64,000 nucleotides of DNA, taken from the NCBI GenBank assembly GCA_963519305.1, contig CAUQMS010000001.1, positions 1-64,000 on the forward strand. Direction: 5' to 3'. Shown piece after piece: positions 15,460 through 24,353 of the stretch. The position numbers were made by a program, and so were the translations under genes. Each line of letters begins with the position of its first letter. Positions within the stretch are counted from its first letter, which is position 1. This DNA is from Ewingella sp963519305 (GTDB taxonomy: Bacteria > Pseudomonadota > Gammaproteobacteria > Enterobacterales > Enterobacteriaceae). Below the pieces are notes generated by a model. That model made no database searches. It was not told the DNA's origin and was given only the letters and a program-made list of their open reading frames with translations.

Positions 15460-16593
15460 ATGACATGGCCAACGGTTGGCGTTAACCAGGTTAACCAGCT
15501 ACAGGGTGAAACCAAAGAGATTGAGCGTGCAGTGTTGTACGTAGGAAGAGGAAAGACCAATGCGGGCAAAACGCTGCCGGTGAATACCCAGACTGATTTA
15601 GACGTGTTGCTGGGCGCTGATAGCGTGCTTAAGCGTGATGTTAACGCCGCCATGCTGAATGCCGGGCAGAACTGGAGCGGCTTTGTGCACGTCCTGGCCG
15701 AACCGGCCGAAGGTATTGAACCTGACTCATGGGTGGATGCGGTCATGACTGCCCAGGCCGTGGCATCGGTGGAAGGTGTGGTGTTATCGGATGATATCAG
15801 CGACAAAAAGCCGATCAACGAGGCCGCCAGTCTGCGTGCCAATCTGCTGGCCAAGTTGGGCCGCTGGTGCTGGTTTATCCTGGCGGTAGAAGGTCCGCAG
15901 GTTGCCGAAGAATGGGCGGATTATCTGGCGCGGTTAGCCACATTACAGGCGCAGATCGCCACGCCGTCCGTGCAGTTGGTGCCGCGTCTGTTTGGCAATG
16001 AGCCAGGCGTGTTGGCGGGGCGCTTATGCAATCGGGCGGTGACCATTGCTGACAGTCCGGCGCGGGTACAAACCGGCGCTTTGCTGGATATGGGGCGTGA
16101 TGATTTACCCGTTGATGGCAGTGGTGCGGTGCTTGAGCTGGCCACGCTGCAAGCGTTGCAGGAAAAGCGCTTTAGCGTGCCGATGTGGTATCCGGATTAC
16201 GACGGTTTTTATTGGTCAGACGGCCGCACGCTGGACGCAGAAGGCGGGGATTATCAGGCCATTGAATACCTGCGCATTGTCGATAAAGCGGCACGGCGCG
16301 TGCGTCTCCAGGCGATTGCCAAGATTGCGGACCGTTCGCTGAACAGCACGCCGAGCAGTATCGCCGCGCACCAGGGATATTTTGCCAAGGTGCTGCGTCA
16401 AATGGCGATCTCCACGCAGATTAACGGTGTGACGTTCCCCGGTGAAGTCATGACGCCGCAGGATGGGGACGTGATGATCACCTGGAAATCTGCCACACAG
16501 GTGGAGATTTATATGGTGGTGCGCACCTATGAATGCCCGAAAGGCATCACGGTAAGCCTGTTACTGAACAGTGGCGCAGCAGGGAGCAAATAA
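15460..16593 (+). CDS. Contractile tail sheath protein (DUF2586, HP1-like)
   Basis: The 377-residue protein, opening MTWPTVGVNQVNQLQGETKEIERAVLYVGRG, belongs to the DUF2586 family found in HP1/K139-type myophages at the sheath position. It replaces P2 gpFI, to which it shows no obvious similarity. Position before the tube gene (4 bases) and length support the role. It has a ribosome binding site GAGGGA. Confidence 0.82.
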   Translation: MTWPTVGVNQVNQLQGETKEIERAVLYVGRGKTNAGKTLPVNTQTDLDVLLGADSVLKRDVNAAMLNAGQNWSGFVHVLAEPAEGIEPDSWVDAVMTAQAVASVEGVVLSDDISDKKPINEAASLRANLLAKLGRWCWFILAVEGPQVAEEWADYLARLATLQAQIATPSVQLVPRLFGNEPGVLAGRLCNRAVTIADSPARVQTGALLDMGRDDLPVDGSGAVLELATLQALQEKRFSVPMWYPDYDGFYWSDGRTLDAEGGDYQAIEYLRIVDKAARRVRLQAIAKIADRSLNSTPSSIAAHQGYFAKVLRQMAISTQINGVTFPGEVMTPQDGDVMITWKSATQVEIYMVVRTYECPKGITVSLLLNSGAAGSK

Positions 16594-16596
16594 CAG

Positions 16597-17049
16597 ATGA
16601 AACGTATTTCAGGGCAATCCACCGATGTGCGTATGGACGGTGATCTGATCCACATCGAAAAGGTGAGTTTAGACATTACCGATAACACATCGGCCGCACA
16701 AACCCAGGGCGTACCTGATGGCCATGTGTCGGGTGACGTGGCCGGAGAGGGTGAGATTGAAGTTACCACCAAAGTGCTGGGGCAGCTTACCGCCATTGCA
16801 CGCCGTGCCGGTTCCTGGCGCGGCATTGAGCCGGTGGATCTGATGTTCTATGCCAAGGCTGGGAACGAAGAGTTAAAGATTGAGGCTTTCGGCTGCAAGT
16901 TGGTGTTGAGCAACATCCTGGACGCTGATCCGAAGGGTGGCGGCGTCATGACACACAAAATTAAGTACTTCATTACCGACCCGAACTTTGTACGGATCAA
17001 CGGCGTGCCCTATCTGGAAGATGAAGACACGCGCAACCTGATTGGATAA
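16597..17049 (+). CDS. Tail tube protein (DUF2597, HP1-like)
   Basis: A 150-residue protein beginning MKRISGQSTDVRMDGDLIHIEKVSLDITDN, matching the DUF2597 family that follows the sheath gene in HP1-like phages. A beta-rich composition and the segment GEGEIEVTTKVLGQLTAIA fit a tube subunit. Role by family and position, not by biochemical motif. Confidence 0.82.
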   Translation: MKRISGQSTDVRMDGDLIHIEKVSLDITDNTSAAQTQGVPDGHVSGDVAGEGEIEVTTKVLGQLTAIARRAGSWRGIEPVDLMFYAKAGNEELKIEAFGCKLVLSNILDADPKGGGVMTHKIKYFITDPNFVRINGVPYLEDEDTRNLIG

Positions 17050-17052
17050 GGA

Positions 17053-17358
17053 ATGGCAGGGATGCAAGAGCATGAAAAAAGTCTGTTAAGCCTCATTATT
17101 CTGGGCGCACTGATTGCCCTGGGTAAGGCGCTCAACAGTAGTGAACCCATTACGGCGAAGCTTTTTGTTGGCCGCATTATTTTGGGTTCGGCCACCTCAG
17201 TCGCGGCGGGGGCTGTCCTGATTTGGATCCCCGGCATTTCTCCGCTGGCCATCGCGGGCGTGGGGGCGGCGTTGGGGATTGCTGGCCACCAGGTTGTCGA
17301 GGTGTGGCTTAAACGCAGGGGAAGCAGTTTGTTACCGGGAAAGGGAAAACCAGAATGA
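17053..17358 (+). CDS. Holin (HP1-type)
   Basis: A 101-residue protein with a short polar N-terminus, hydrophobic segments at about 13-29 (LSLIILGALIALGKAL) and 42-80 (interrupted by prolines), and a basic C-terminal tail (WLKRRGSSLLPGKGK) is typical of holins of the HP1 group. It would form inner-membrane lesions that release the endolysin. It overlaps the endolysin gene by four bases. Confidence 0.82.
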   Translation: MAGMQEHEKSLLSLIILGALIALGKALNSSEPITAKLFVGRIILGSATSVAAGAVLIWIPGISPLAIAGVGAALGIAGHQVVEVWLKRRGSSLLPGKGKPE

Positions 17359-17696
17359 CACTGAGCGAAAAACAGCAGCTGTTTACGCAGCTGATTGCCC
17401 AGCTTGTTGAGTGGGCAGGGGAACGCGGCTACCGGCTGACCTTTGGCGAAGCCTACCGCACGCCGGAACAGGCCGCGCTGAACGCCAAAAGCGGTAAGGG
17501 GATCAGCAACAGTTTACACACACAGCGCCTGGCGGTGGATTTTAACCTGTTTATCAACGGCCAGTACCAGACGAAAACCGAGGCATATTTACCTTTGGGT
17601 GAATATTGGGAGTCATTGGGCGGCACCTGGGGCGGACGTTTTAAAACGCGCCCGGACGGGAATCACTTTAGCCTAGAGCATAACGGGGTGAAGTGA
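17355..17696 (+). CDS. M15-family endolysin (peptidoglycan endopeptidase)
   Basis: This small enzyme (113 residues) should cut peptide cross-bridges during lysis. The M15 zinc motif is clear: SLHTQRLAVDFNLF supplies His and Asp in the SxHxxGxAxD pattern, and GNHFS near the C-terminus supplies the second His. EAYRTPEQA is another family block. HP1 itself uses a muramidase-type lysozyme; an M15 peptidase in this slot is a module swap. It overlaps both the holin and the i-spanin genes by four bases. Confidence 0.87.
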   Translation: MTLSEKQQLFTQLIAQLVEWAGERGYRLTFGEAYRTPEQAALNAKSGKGISNSLHTQRLAVDFNLFINGQYQTKTEAYLPLGEYWESLGGTWGGRFKTRPDGNHFSLEHNGVK

Positions 17697-18067
17697 TGGC
17701 CAAGCAACTGGCCGTCATTGGCCTGGCCATTCTGGCCGTGTTTACGGCGGGGTGGAAAGTCGGCGACTGGTATCGCGATAGTCTGGATTTGGTGATCAAC
17801 CGCGCCGCCACGGTGGCCGGAGATAAGGCCCGGATTGAGAGCCAAAAGATAGGCCGCCAATCCGCCAGGGCGTTAGAAGATAAGTTGGAGGCGTTGAAAC
17901 ATGCGCAGCCTGTGGAAATCAGGACAGAATTGGTTAAACCGGTATTTACTAACGAGTGCGTGTCTGACGATTTTGTCAGGATGTACAACGCCGCCGCCGA
18001 AAATGCCGAGCGAATCCTATCAAGAAAATCTGTTAACGAAATGCCCGGAACAATTACCGCGCCTTAA
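17693..18067 (+). CDS. i-spanin (Rz-like)
   Basis: A 124-residue protein with one N-terminal membrane anchor (LAVIGLAILAVFTAGWKVGDW, about residues 6-26) and a charged coiled-coil-like periplasmic part is the inner-membrane spanin. With the lipoprotein nested in its 3' half it should bridge and fuse inner and outer membranes at the end of lysis. Identification rests on topology and position. Confidence 0.8.
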   Translation: MMAKQLAVIGLAILAVFTAGWKVGDWYRDSLDLVINRAATVAGDKARIESQKIGRQSARALEDKLEALKHAQPVEIRTELVKPVFTNECVSDDFVRMYNAAAENAERILSRKSVNEMPGTITAP

Positions 18068-18209
18068 TGGTGTATTGGGAAAAGATGTTGCCAAGGTGCT
18101 TTTAAAAATAACCCCACAATATGCGGAATGTGCCGCACGGCATAACCAATTAATTGACGAAATAAACCAGCGAAGGAAATTAAATCATGAGCAAAGTACA
18201 CACCATTGA
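17901..18209 (+). CDS. o-spanin lipoprotein (Rz1-like), nested in Rz
   Basis: This ORF overlaps the last 167 bases of the i-spanin gene in another frame and extends beyond it. It has a signal sequence ending in the lipobox LSGC (Cys28), then a proline-rich start to the mature lipoprotein (TTPPPKMP), the hallmark of Rz1. The mature part is unusually long for Rz1 (about 75 residues), with two more cysteines. The embedded arrangement is well known for spanins. Confidence 0.8.
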   Translation: MRSLWKSGQNWLNRYLLTSACLTILSGCTTPPPKMPSESYQENLLTKCPEQLPRLNGVLGKDVAKVLLKITPQYAECAARHNQLIDEINQRRKLNHEQSTHH

Positions 18210-18453
18210 ATTAACTGTAAACGGTCAGGCTTTAATTTTTGAGCCAAACACAACCGCCTATAACAAATTCATCAATGAAATGTCGATGGACAATAAACTG
18301 GCCCCGGCAAATAACTATTTGCGCCGTATTGTTGCCGCAGACAGTAAAGCGGCACTGGATGAAGTGCTGGACATTCCCGGTTCGGCTCTGCAATTGGCGG
18401 CGGCGGTGAATGATAAATATGCGCCTAAGTTGGATATCGAACTAAAAAACTAG
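18187..18453 (+). CDS. Tail assembly chaperone, short form
   Basis: The 88-residue protein (MSKVHTIELTVNGQALIFEP...) resembles putative phage tail assembly chaperones of the DUF2765 type and occupies the slot just before the tape measure gene, like P2 gpE and lambda gpG. It ends in KN-stop within a slippery sequence, so a fraction of ribosomes should make the longer form. Confidence 0.82.
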   Translation: MSKVHTIELTVNGQALIFEPNTTAYNKFINEMSMDNKLAPANNYLRRIVAADSKAALDEVLDIPGSALQLAAAVNDKYAPKLDIELKN

Positions 18454-18641
18454 AGGCGCGGGTTCGCGCCATCGAAAATAACGGTCTGGAGCAGTATCTT
18501 ATTTTGCGCCGCCATTATTTACCGCATGAAAATGACGATACGGAAAATTTAGCCCGCGCCGTGTGGCTGGATAATCGTCATTGGGAGTTTCAACGCATTG
18601 CTATTGCAAATGGCATTGCCCTGGCATTTAAAGGCGACTGA
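18187..18641 (+). CDS. Tail assembly chaperone, -1 frameshift fusion
   Basis: After a -1 slip at 18444-18450 translation continues from CTA at 18450 for 63 more codons (LEARVRAIENNGLEQYLIL...FKGD) to the TGA at 18639-18641, giving about 151 residues. The extension has no start codon or ribosome binding site of its own and fills exactly the space up to the tape measure ATG, which overlaps its stop (ATGA type). This matches P2 gpE+E' and lambda gpGT, where the fusion recruits tail protein to the tape measure. Confidence 0.8.
18444..18470 (+). promoter_or_regulatory. -1 ribosomal frameshift signal with hairpin
   Basis: The heptamer A-AAA-AAC (18444-18450) is in the correct frame for tandem slippage, directly before the TAG stop of the short form. 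Four bases on, GGCGCG-GGTT-CGCGCC (18455-18470) forms a perfect 6-bp stem with a four-base loop, a suitable stimulatory structure. Confidence 0.82.
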
Positions 18642-20611
18642 TGGCGGATTTAGATTTTACGCTGAGCTTGATCGACCGAATTACGCGCCCGCTTAAACAG
18701 GCGCAAACGTCGGTGACCGGCTTCGCGCAACACAGTCAGGACGCCTTTGGGAAAATTGCCGTGGGTGTGGGCGGGCTGTGGGGCGTGGGTATGTCGATTA
18801 AAGGGGCGCTTGGCCCTGCGATCGACATGTATGACACGATGCAGGAGGCGTCTGCGCGGGGCATTGGTGATGATGTGCTGGCCAAGGTATCTGCCGACGC
18901 TCTGAAATTCAGTATGCAATACGGTAAGTCGGCGGTGGAGTTCGTGCAGTCCACGGCGGATATTAACGCAGCCGTTTCCGGGCTGAGTAGCGAAGAACTG
19001 CCGAAAGTGGTCAGGGTGGCCAACACGGTGGCCGCCGCGCTTAAAGGCACATCGGGCGACGCGGCGGAATTCATGGGCCAAATGTTCAGCCAATTCAGCG
19101 CCGATGCCAATGCCATGGGCAAGGTGCAGTTTGCTGAGCAACTGGCCGGGAAAATGTCCTTCATGAAACAGCAGTTCGGCACGGACATGGGGGTCATTAA
19201 AGATTTAATGGAAGGTTCACGCGGCGTCGGCTCAAACTTTGGCGTTGGCATGGACGAGCAGCTGGCGGTGCTGGGCGAACTGCAACGTTCGCTTGGGACA
19301 GAAGCGAGTGGATCCTATGAAGGCTTCCTGAGCGGTGCGCAGGAGGGGGCCAAAAAGCTGGGCTTAAGCTTCCAGGATGCACAGGGTCACATGCTTTCAA
19401 TGCCCGCCATGCTGGAAAAATTGCAGGGAAAATACGGTAAAAGCATTGAGGGCAACCTTAAGGCCCAGGCGGAGTTAGATGCGGCGTTTGGTGACAGTTC
19501 GGCGGTGGTGAAGCAGCTTTATGGCAACGTGGACACCTTGCAACGCAATATCACCGTGCTGGGCGGAAGTGATGGCCTTAAACGCACGCAGGAAATGGCG
19601 CAGAAGATGGCGAAACCCTGGGATCGGTTGATGGCTGTTTTTGAGGCGATCAGAATTGCCATTGGGTTAACCCTGTTGCCGGTACTTTATCCCTTGTTGA
19701 ACGGCCTGGCAGACGGCGGCCAGAAATTTGCCCGCTGGATGACCTTGTTCCCCAATATCGCCAAAGTGGTGGGATATGTTGCGTTGGCCATCTTAAGTCT
19801 GGCGGGGGCCGGTGCGCTGGCCAACCTGGTGATGGGTGTGGCCAAATTTATCATGATCGGCCTGAAAGGGATTTGGGCCGCTTTCACCCTGGTGATGAAG
19901 TTGGGAACTGCGGCGGTGTGGCTTTACAACGGCGCTATTCGTGCCTGGGCGGCGGGGATGGCCATCTTGCGCGGCGTGTTGCTGGCCATCCGTATAGCGG
20001 CTATGACGACTGGCGTCGCCTTTAACTTCCTGAGCTGGCCAATCCTGTTGATCATTGGCGCTATCGCGTTACTGGCCGTGGGTCTGTACTTGCTCATTCA
20101 GCATTGGGATGCGGTCAAGGCGGCCATCATGCAAACCGACGCTTTCCAGGCGCTGGCGGCTGCGGTGAATTGGGTGGCAGACGTGTTTATGACTGCCTGG
20201 AAGTGGATCGCCGATGGCTGGACGTGGTTGGTTGACAGCCTGGGCAGTTTGTCCCCGTTCGATGGCATGGCCGCCATGGCGGAAAGTATTGGTAACGTGT
20301 TTAGCGGGTTGTGGGAATGGCTTAAGAATTCCTTTGCCGGGACCTATAACTGGATCATCGATAAGTTAAATCTTATTCCAGGTATAAACATCGAAGCCAA
20401 ACAAGTGGGCGATGTGCCTAAGCCGCTGCAAAATGAAATGTCTACTGGGGGGGCTACCCGGGGAATTGATCGTGGCGGGTTGAGCAAAGAAATAAACAGC
20501 AACGCGAAAACTACCACTGATAACAGCAAGAGAATTAACACCGTTAATATTTACCCGCAAAAGGGAATGACGCCGACTGACTTAATGGAATGGCAGGAGC
20601 TAGGAGCATGA
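18641..20611 (+). CDS. T: Tail tape measure protein
   Basis: At 656 residues this is the tape measure, setting tail length. The N-terminal half is helical and alanine/glutamine-rich, with the PhageMin_Tail-type stretch (QYGKSAVEFVQSTADINAAVSGLSSEELP...). Several hydrophobic segments lie in the middle (about 335-490, for example ILLIIGAIALLAVGLYLLI), as expected for a protein that contacts the inner membrane. The start overlaps the frameshift product's stop, and the end overlaps the next gene by four bases. Confidence 0.9.
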   Translation: MADLDFTLSLIDRITRPLKQAQTSVTGFAQHSQDAFGKIAVGVGGLWGVGMSIKGALGPAIDMYDTMQEASARGIGDDVLAKVSADALKFSMQYGKSAVEFVQSTADINAAVSGLSSEELPKVVRVANTVAAALKGTSGDAAEFMGQMFSQFSADANAMGKVQFAEQLAGKMSFMKQQFGTDMGVIKDLMEGSRGVGSNFGVGMDEQLAVLGELQRSLGTEASGSYEGFLSGAQEGAKKLGLSFQDAQGHMLSMPAMLEKLQGKYGKSIEGNLKAQAELDAAFGDSSAVVKQLYGNVDTLQRNITVLGGSDGLKRTQEMAQKMAKPWDRLMAVFEAIRIAIGLTLLPVLYPLLNGLADGGQKFARWMTLFPNIAKVVGYVALAILSLAGAGALANLVMGVAKFIMIGLKGIWAAFTLVMKLGTAAVWLYNGAIRAWAAGMAILRGVLLAIRIAAMTTGVAFNFLSWPILLIIGAIALLAVGLYLLIQHWDAVKAAIMQTDAFQALAAAVNWVADVFMTAWKWIADGWTWLVDSLGSLSPFDGMAAMAESIGNVFSGLWEWLKNSFAGTYNWIIDKLNLIPGINIEAKQVGDVPKPLQNEMSTGGATRGIDRGGLSKEINSNAKTTTDNSKRINTVNIYPQKGMTPTDLMEWQELGA

Positions 20612-20940
20612 CGGATGCGTTATATATTGACCTGCTAATTACGGGGCGCAACTTCACGTTAAATACCGGCAATGAGCCGGAACTTTGTAATAATAAAATC
20701 AGCATTGGTCAGGATATTGTCCACGCCATTATTGAAAGTGGATTAACCACTCAGTTAGTGGCAGAAAGAAGCCCCACATTACGCGCTGACGTCATCACGC
20801 AATTAATACTTTTAGTTGAAGAAGACGAACGCATTATTCCCGGCACCGTGAACATTACCGAGGAATCATTAAAGCGGCTTTGGGTTGACGCAGAAACTTA
20901 TGCTTTTGGCAAAATCCCCGTAGGGGTGAATTATGAATAA
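20608..20940 (+). CDS. DUF2590 tail protein
   Basis: The 110-residue protein, starting MTDALYIDLLITGRNFTLN, matches the DUF2590 family of HP1-like phages, usually beside the baseplate genes. The repeated NxEPELCNNKISIGQDIVHAI block is typical. It may be the equivalent of the P2 gpW/lysozyme-like wedge component, but its function is not known to me. The ATG at 20608 overlaps the tape measure stop (ATGA); it overlaps baseplate J by eight bases. Confidence 0.78.
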   Translation: MTDALYIDLLITGRNFTLNTGNEPELCNNKISIGQDIVHAIIESGLTTQLVAERSPTLRADVITQLILLVEEDERIIPGTVNITEESLKRLWVDAETYAFGKIPVGVNYE

Positions 20941-22117
20941 TAAACCGACGATTGATTTTGAAAAGGTGCTGAGTGATAGCGGGATGCCGACGGCTAAGGA
21001 CGAGATCCGCGACCAGTTCAACGCCATCGTAGACGCCGAAGGGATGATAACCAACACGTCAAAAATGTCGCCGTTCTGGAAGCTGGTCACGGCGATTGTA
21101 ACAACGCCGGTACTGTGGATAAAAGACGTTCTGGTGAATACCGTGCTGGCCAATATGTTTTTGGCCACGGCGAGCGGCCAAATGCTGCGTCTGCTTGCCT
21201 GGGGCGTAAATCTGGAAGCTAAGCCCGCCAGCTTTGCCCGGGGGGCGATCCGCTTCATCAAAGAAGACGCCAAACATGTCGTCACCGTGCCTGCGGGAAC
21301 GGTTATCCAGACCGAGCGCATTAACGGCGTGATTTACGCGGTCACGGTGGATGCTGACACCACGCTGGCGGCGGGACTGGCCAGCGAACTGATCCCCGTC
21401 ACGGCAAGCCAGGCGGGCGGTGCGTTTAACCTTGCCCCTGGCTATTACCGTATTTTGCCGGTGGCGGTGACGGGTATCAGCCAGGCGGTAAACCAAGATG
21501 ATTGGCTGCTGACGCCGGGTGCCGATGAGGAATCGGATGATGACTTGCGTGACCGTTGCCGCAATCAGTTCAACCTGGTTGGCAATTACCACACCGATGC
21601 CGTTTACCGCAGCATGATCGCCAGCATTGTGGGCCTGAGCGTTGAGCGTATTTTCTTTAAGCATGACGCGCCACGTGGCCCCGGAACGGCTAATGCCTAT
21701 TTACTGCTGGATAGTGGCGTGATTTCCCAGCCTTTTATTGACGCAGTGAACGACCACATTAACACCCAGGGCCACCATGGCCACGGTGACGATATGCAGT
21801 GCATGGCGATGCCGGAAACCCGGCATGATTTGGCCGTTCAGCTGTTTGTGACCAACCCGGACAACATGACCGATGAGCAAAAAACCGCGTTGGTTGGTAA
21901 TGCCAGCGACCTGATCCGCGCTGCTTTTCGGGAAAATACGGACTATGACGTGAAACAGACCTGGCCCTATTCACGGTTCTCTTTTTCTAATTTGGCCCGC
22001 GAAATCCACAAGACGTTTGCTGAGGTGGATTCCATCACCTTTTCTCTGGGCGATATCGTCAGTGAGCTGACGGTGCCGCGATTAAACTCACTGGCGGTGG
22101 AGATCAAGAGTGCCTGA
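20933..22117 (+). CDS. J: Baseplate J-like wedge protein
   Basis: The 394-residue protein has the baseplate-J domain: GGAFNLAPGYYRILPVAVTGISQAVN followed by GADEESDDDLRDRCRNQF, where the (E)SDxxLRxR motif is diagnostic. It builds the baseplate wedge together with the following I-like protein. The stop overlaps the next start by eight bases. Confidence 0.9.
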   Translation: MNNKPTIDFEKVLSDSGMPTAKDEIRDQFNAIVDAEGMITNTSKMSPFWKLVTAIVTTPVLWIKDVLVNTVLANMFLATASGQMLRLLAWGVNLEAKPASFARGAIRFIKEDAKHVVTVPAGTVIQTERINGVIYAVTVDADTTLAAGLASELIPVTASQAGGAFNLAPGYYRILPVAVTGISQAVNQDDWLLTPGADEESDDDLRDRCRNQFNLVGNYHTDAVYRSMIASIVGLSVERIFFKHDAPRGPGTANAYLLLDSGVISQPFIDAVNDHINTQGHHGHGDDMQCMAMPETRHDLAVQLFVTNPDNMTDEQKTALVGNASDLIRAAFRENTDYDVKQTWPYSRFSFSNLAREIHKTFAEVDSITFSLGDIVSELTVPRLNSLAVEIKSA

Positions 22118-22697
22118 TTTCAAAGCGCGATTAAAAAATCTGGTGTTGCCTTCATGGATGAGCGAAGGCGAACCGGCCGCGCTGCTGCGGGCAAGTCGCA
22201 CGTTTTGGCAGGGCGTTTATGAGTGGGTGAGCTGGCCACTGCGCCAGTTTGATCCGCTGATGTGTGCGGAACCGCTGCTAAAGCTGTTGGCCTATGACCG
22301 CGATATAACCCGGTTTAACGGTGAGCCGCTAACCCTGTTTAGAAAGCGCGTGGCTTATGCCTTTATCAATGCCAGTGACGCCGGTTCAGCGGCGGGATTT
22401 ATCGCCATCTTTGACCGGTTGGGGATTGGTTACGTTGAGTTGCTGGAGCGTCAGAAGGGTGCGGATTGGGACGTGATCATGGTGCGGGTGACAGACAGCC
22501 AGATCGCCGATAACAGCGATTTACTCTTAGAAATCATCCGTAAATATGGTCGTACCTGCCGCCGCTATCAATTTGAAGTCATCACGACCTCTGGGCTGAA
22601 TATCCGTGCGGGGTGGAACCAGGGCGAATACGTATGTTATCCGGCCACCCTTGGCACTGAATCAACCCCCGCCACGTTTGGCGCAACATTATCGTAA
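22110..22697 (+). CDS. I: Baseplate/tail protein gpI-like
   Basis: A 195-residue protein directly after J. WMSEGEPAALLRASRTFWQGVYEWVSWPLRQFDPLMC and LLKLLAYDRDITRFNGEPLTLFRKRVAYAF resemble P2 gpI-type wedge proteins that link the baseplate to the tail fibre. Length and order (J, I, fibre, fibre assembly) fit. Similarity is at family level. Confidence 0.82.
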   Translation: MPDFKARLKNLVLPSWMSEGEPAALLRASRTFWQGVYEWVSWPLRQFDPLMCAEPLLKLLAYDRDITRFNGEPLTLFRKRVAYAFINASDAGSAAGFIAIFDRLGIGYVELLERQKGADWDVIMVRVTDSQIADNSDLLLEIIRKYGRTCRRYQFEVITTSGLNIRAGWNQGEYVCYPATLGTESTPATFGATLS

Positions 22698-22706
22698 GGA
22701 CGCGAA

Positions 22707-24353
22707 ATGTCTCAGACCGTAATTACCGAAGCCTTTGAACAGTGGAAGGCACAGCAGGCTACCGATAACCAGCCGGTGATCCTGGATGAATTTGTGCTGG
22801 CCAACGTGCCGGGGCTGGACCCGTCCAAAGGGATTGACCGCAAAGAAGGCTTGCCGCCAGCGGCACACATCGTTTATCGCCAGGCAGTCAGCAAAACCGG
22901 CGTGGTGAATGATAATTCCGTGGTGTACTCCGTGACCATTGGCGCGGATGTGGGCGACTTTGCTTTTAACTGGATTGGTCTGGTCAATAAAGCCAGCGGC
23001 ACGCTGGCCATGATTGTGCATGCACCGCTGCAAAGCAAAGTGAAGAACACCAACGGCCAGCAGGGCAACGTGTTAACTCGCTCATTCCTGATGGAGTACA
23101 AAGGCGCGGTGAGCGAGACGTTAATCTCAACACCGGCCGAAAGCTGGCAGATTGATTTTACCGCCCGCCTGTCGGGCATGGATGAAGCCCTGCGACTGGC
23201 CAACGTGGACACCTACGGTCCCGGTGCCTTCTTTGACGATGGTTTTTTGGTTGCCAAGACAGGAAGCCAGCATTTTGTTACCCAGGGGCTGGGGTACATC
23301 GGCGGTCTGCGTGCGTCACTGGCGGCTAACGCCAATATTGCGCTAACGGCGATACCGACCAAAGTCTGGGCGGATGTGAGCTACAGCGGGACGCTAACCA
23401 GCGCTTACCAGACGCGCATTAAATTCACTATTGCCCCCGAACTTGCCCACTACACCAGCAATGGGGTAGCGCATTACGTGTTTGCACTGGCCAGTATCGA
23501 CGAAGATGGCGTTATTACCGATCTGCGTCCCAAAGGGTCATTGGGTGAACAGCAGGGTAATAGCGATTATTTGCGCAAAGATAAAAATTTGTCTGACGTC
23601 CATGACGTTCTTACAGCGCGTAAAAACTTGTCCCTGAAAGGTGCGGCGTTATTGGATGTGGGAACGACACCCAACACAGTGGCGGCGGGGGATGATCCAC
23701 GTTTTGACAGCTATCCGGTAGGTGCTCCCATTGCGTGGCCGTCTGACACATTTCCCGATGGTTTTGCGCTCATGGCCGGACAGACCTTCGATAAAACCGT
23801 TTATAAAAAACTCGCTATTGCCTACCCGTCCGGTGTGATCCCGGACATGCGTGGGCAAACCATCAAAGGTAAGCCTGCCAGCGGGCGCGCCGTGCTTTCC
23901 CTTGAACTGGATGAAAACAAAAGCCACGGTCACGGGGCTTCGGCGAGCAATACCGATCTGGGGCGTAAGATAACTAGCACGTTTGACTATGGACGTAAGG
24001 GAACCTCTGGTTTTGACTACGGAACCAAAGGTTCGGATGGCCAGGGTGCGCATCAACACCAAATGGGTGTGGCGGGGGCGAATAATCGCTTTGGTGCCGT
24101 AGGGGTTGCCAAAGATTATGGCTTCAGCGGCTCAAGTAATGCCAATCAAACAGCAATGCCAGTGACCAGCGTGGATGGTAACCACGGACACAATACTTAT
24201 ATCGGCGCACACGATCACTATGTCGATGTTGGCGGACACAATCACTATATCGATATAGGCGCACACGGCCACACCATCATCGTCAACGCCTCTGGTAATG
24301 CGGAAAACACCGTTAAAAACGTTGCCTATAACTACCTTGTGAGACTTGCATAA
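22707..24353 (+). CDS. H: Tail fibre protein
   Basis: The 548-residue fibre begins with the conserved N-terminal attachment domain of P2 gpH-type fibres (VITEAFEQWKAQQATDNQPVILDEFVLANVPGLDP). A collar-like region follows (SYPVGAPIAWPSDTFPDGFALMAGQTFDK). The C-terminal third has near repeats (FDYGRKG, FDYGTKG) and several His-x-His pairs (NHGHNTY, AHDHYVD, GHNHYID, AHGHTI), the iron-binding HxH pattern known from T4 and lambda fibres. The tip probably recognises the host surface and is the most variable part. Confidence 0.9.
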   Translation: MSQTVITEAFEQWKAQQATDNQPVILDEFVLANVPGLDPSKGIDRKEGLPPAAHIVYRQAVSKTGVVNDNSVVYSVTIGADVGDFAFNWIGLVNKASGTLAMIVHAPLQSKVKNTNGQQGNVLTRSFLMEYKGAVSETLISTPAESWQIDFTARLSGMDEALRLANVDTYGPGAFFDDGFLVAKTGSQHFVTQGLGYIGGLRASLAANANIALTAIPTKVWADVSYSGTLTSAYQTRIKFTIAPELAHYTSNGVAHYVFALASIDEDGVITDLRPKGSLGEQQGNSDYLRKDKNLSDVHDVLTARKNLSLKGAALLDVGTTPNTVAAGDDPRFDSYPVGAPIAWPSDTFPDGFALMAGQTFDKTVYKKLAIAYPSGVIPDMRGQTIKGKPASGRAVLSLELDENKSHGHGASASNTDLGRKITSTFDYGRKGTSGFDYGTKGSDGQGAHQHQMGVAGANNRFGAVGVAKDYGFSGSSNANQTAMPVTSVDGNHGHNTYIGAHDHYVDVGGHNHYIDIGAHGHTIIVNASGNAENTVKNVAYNYLVRLA

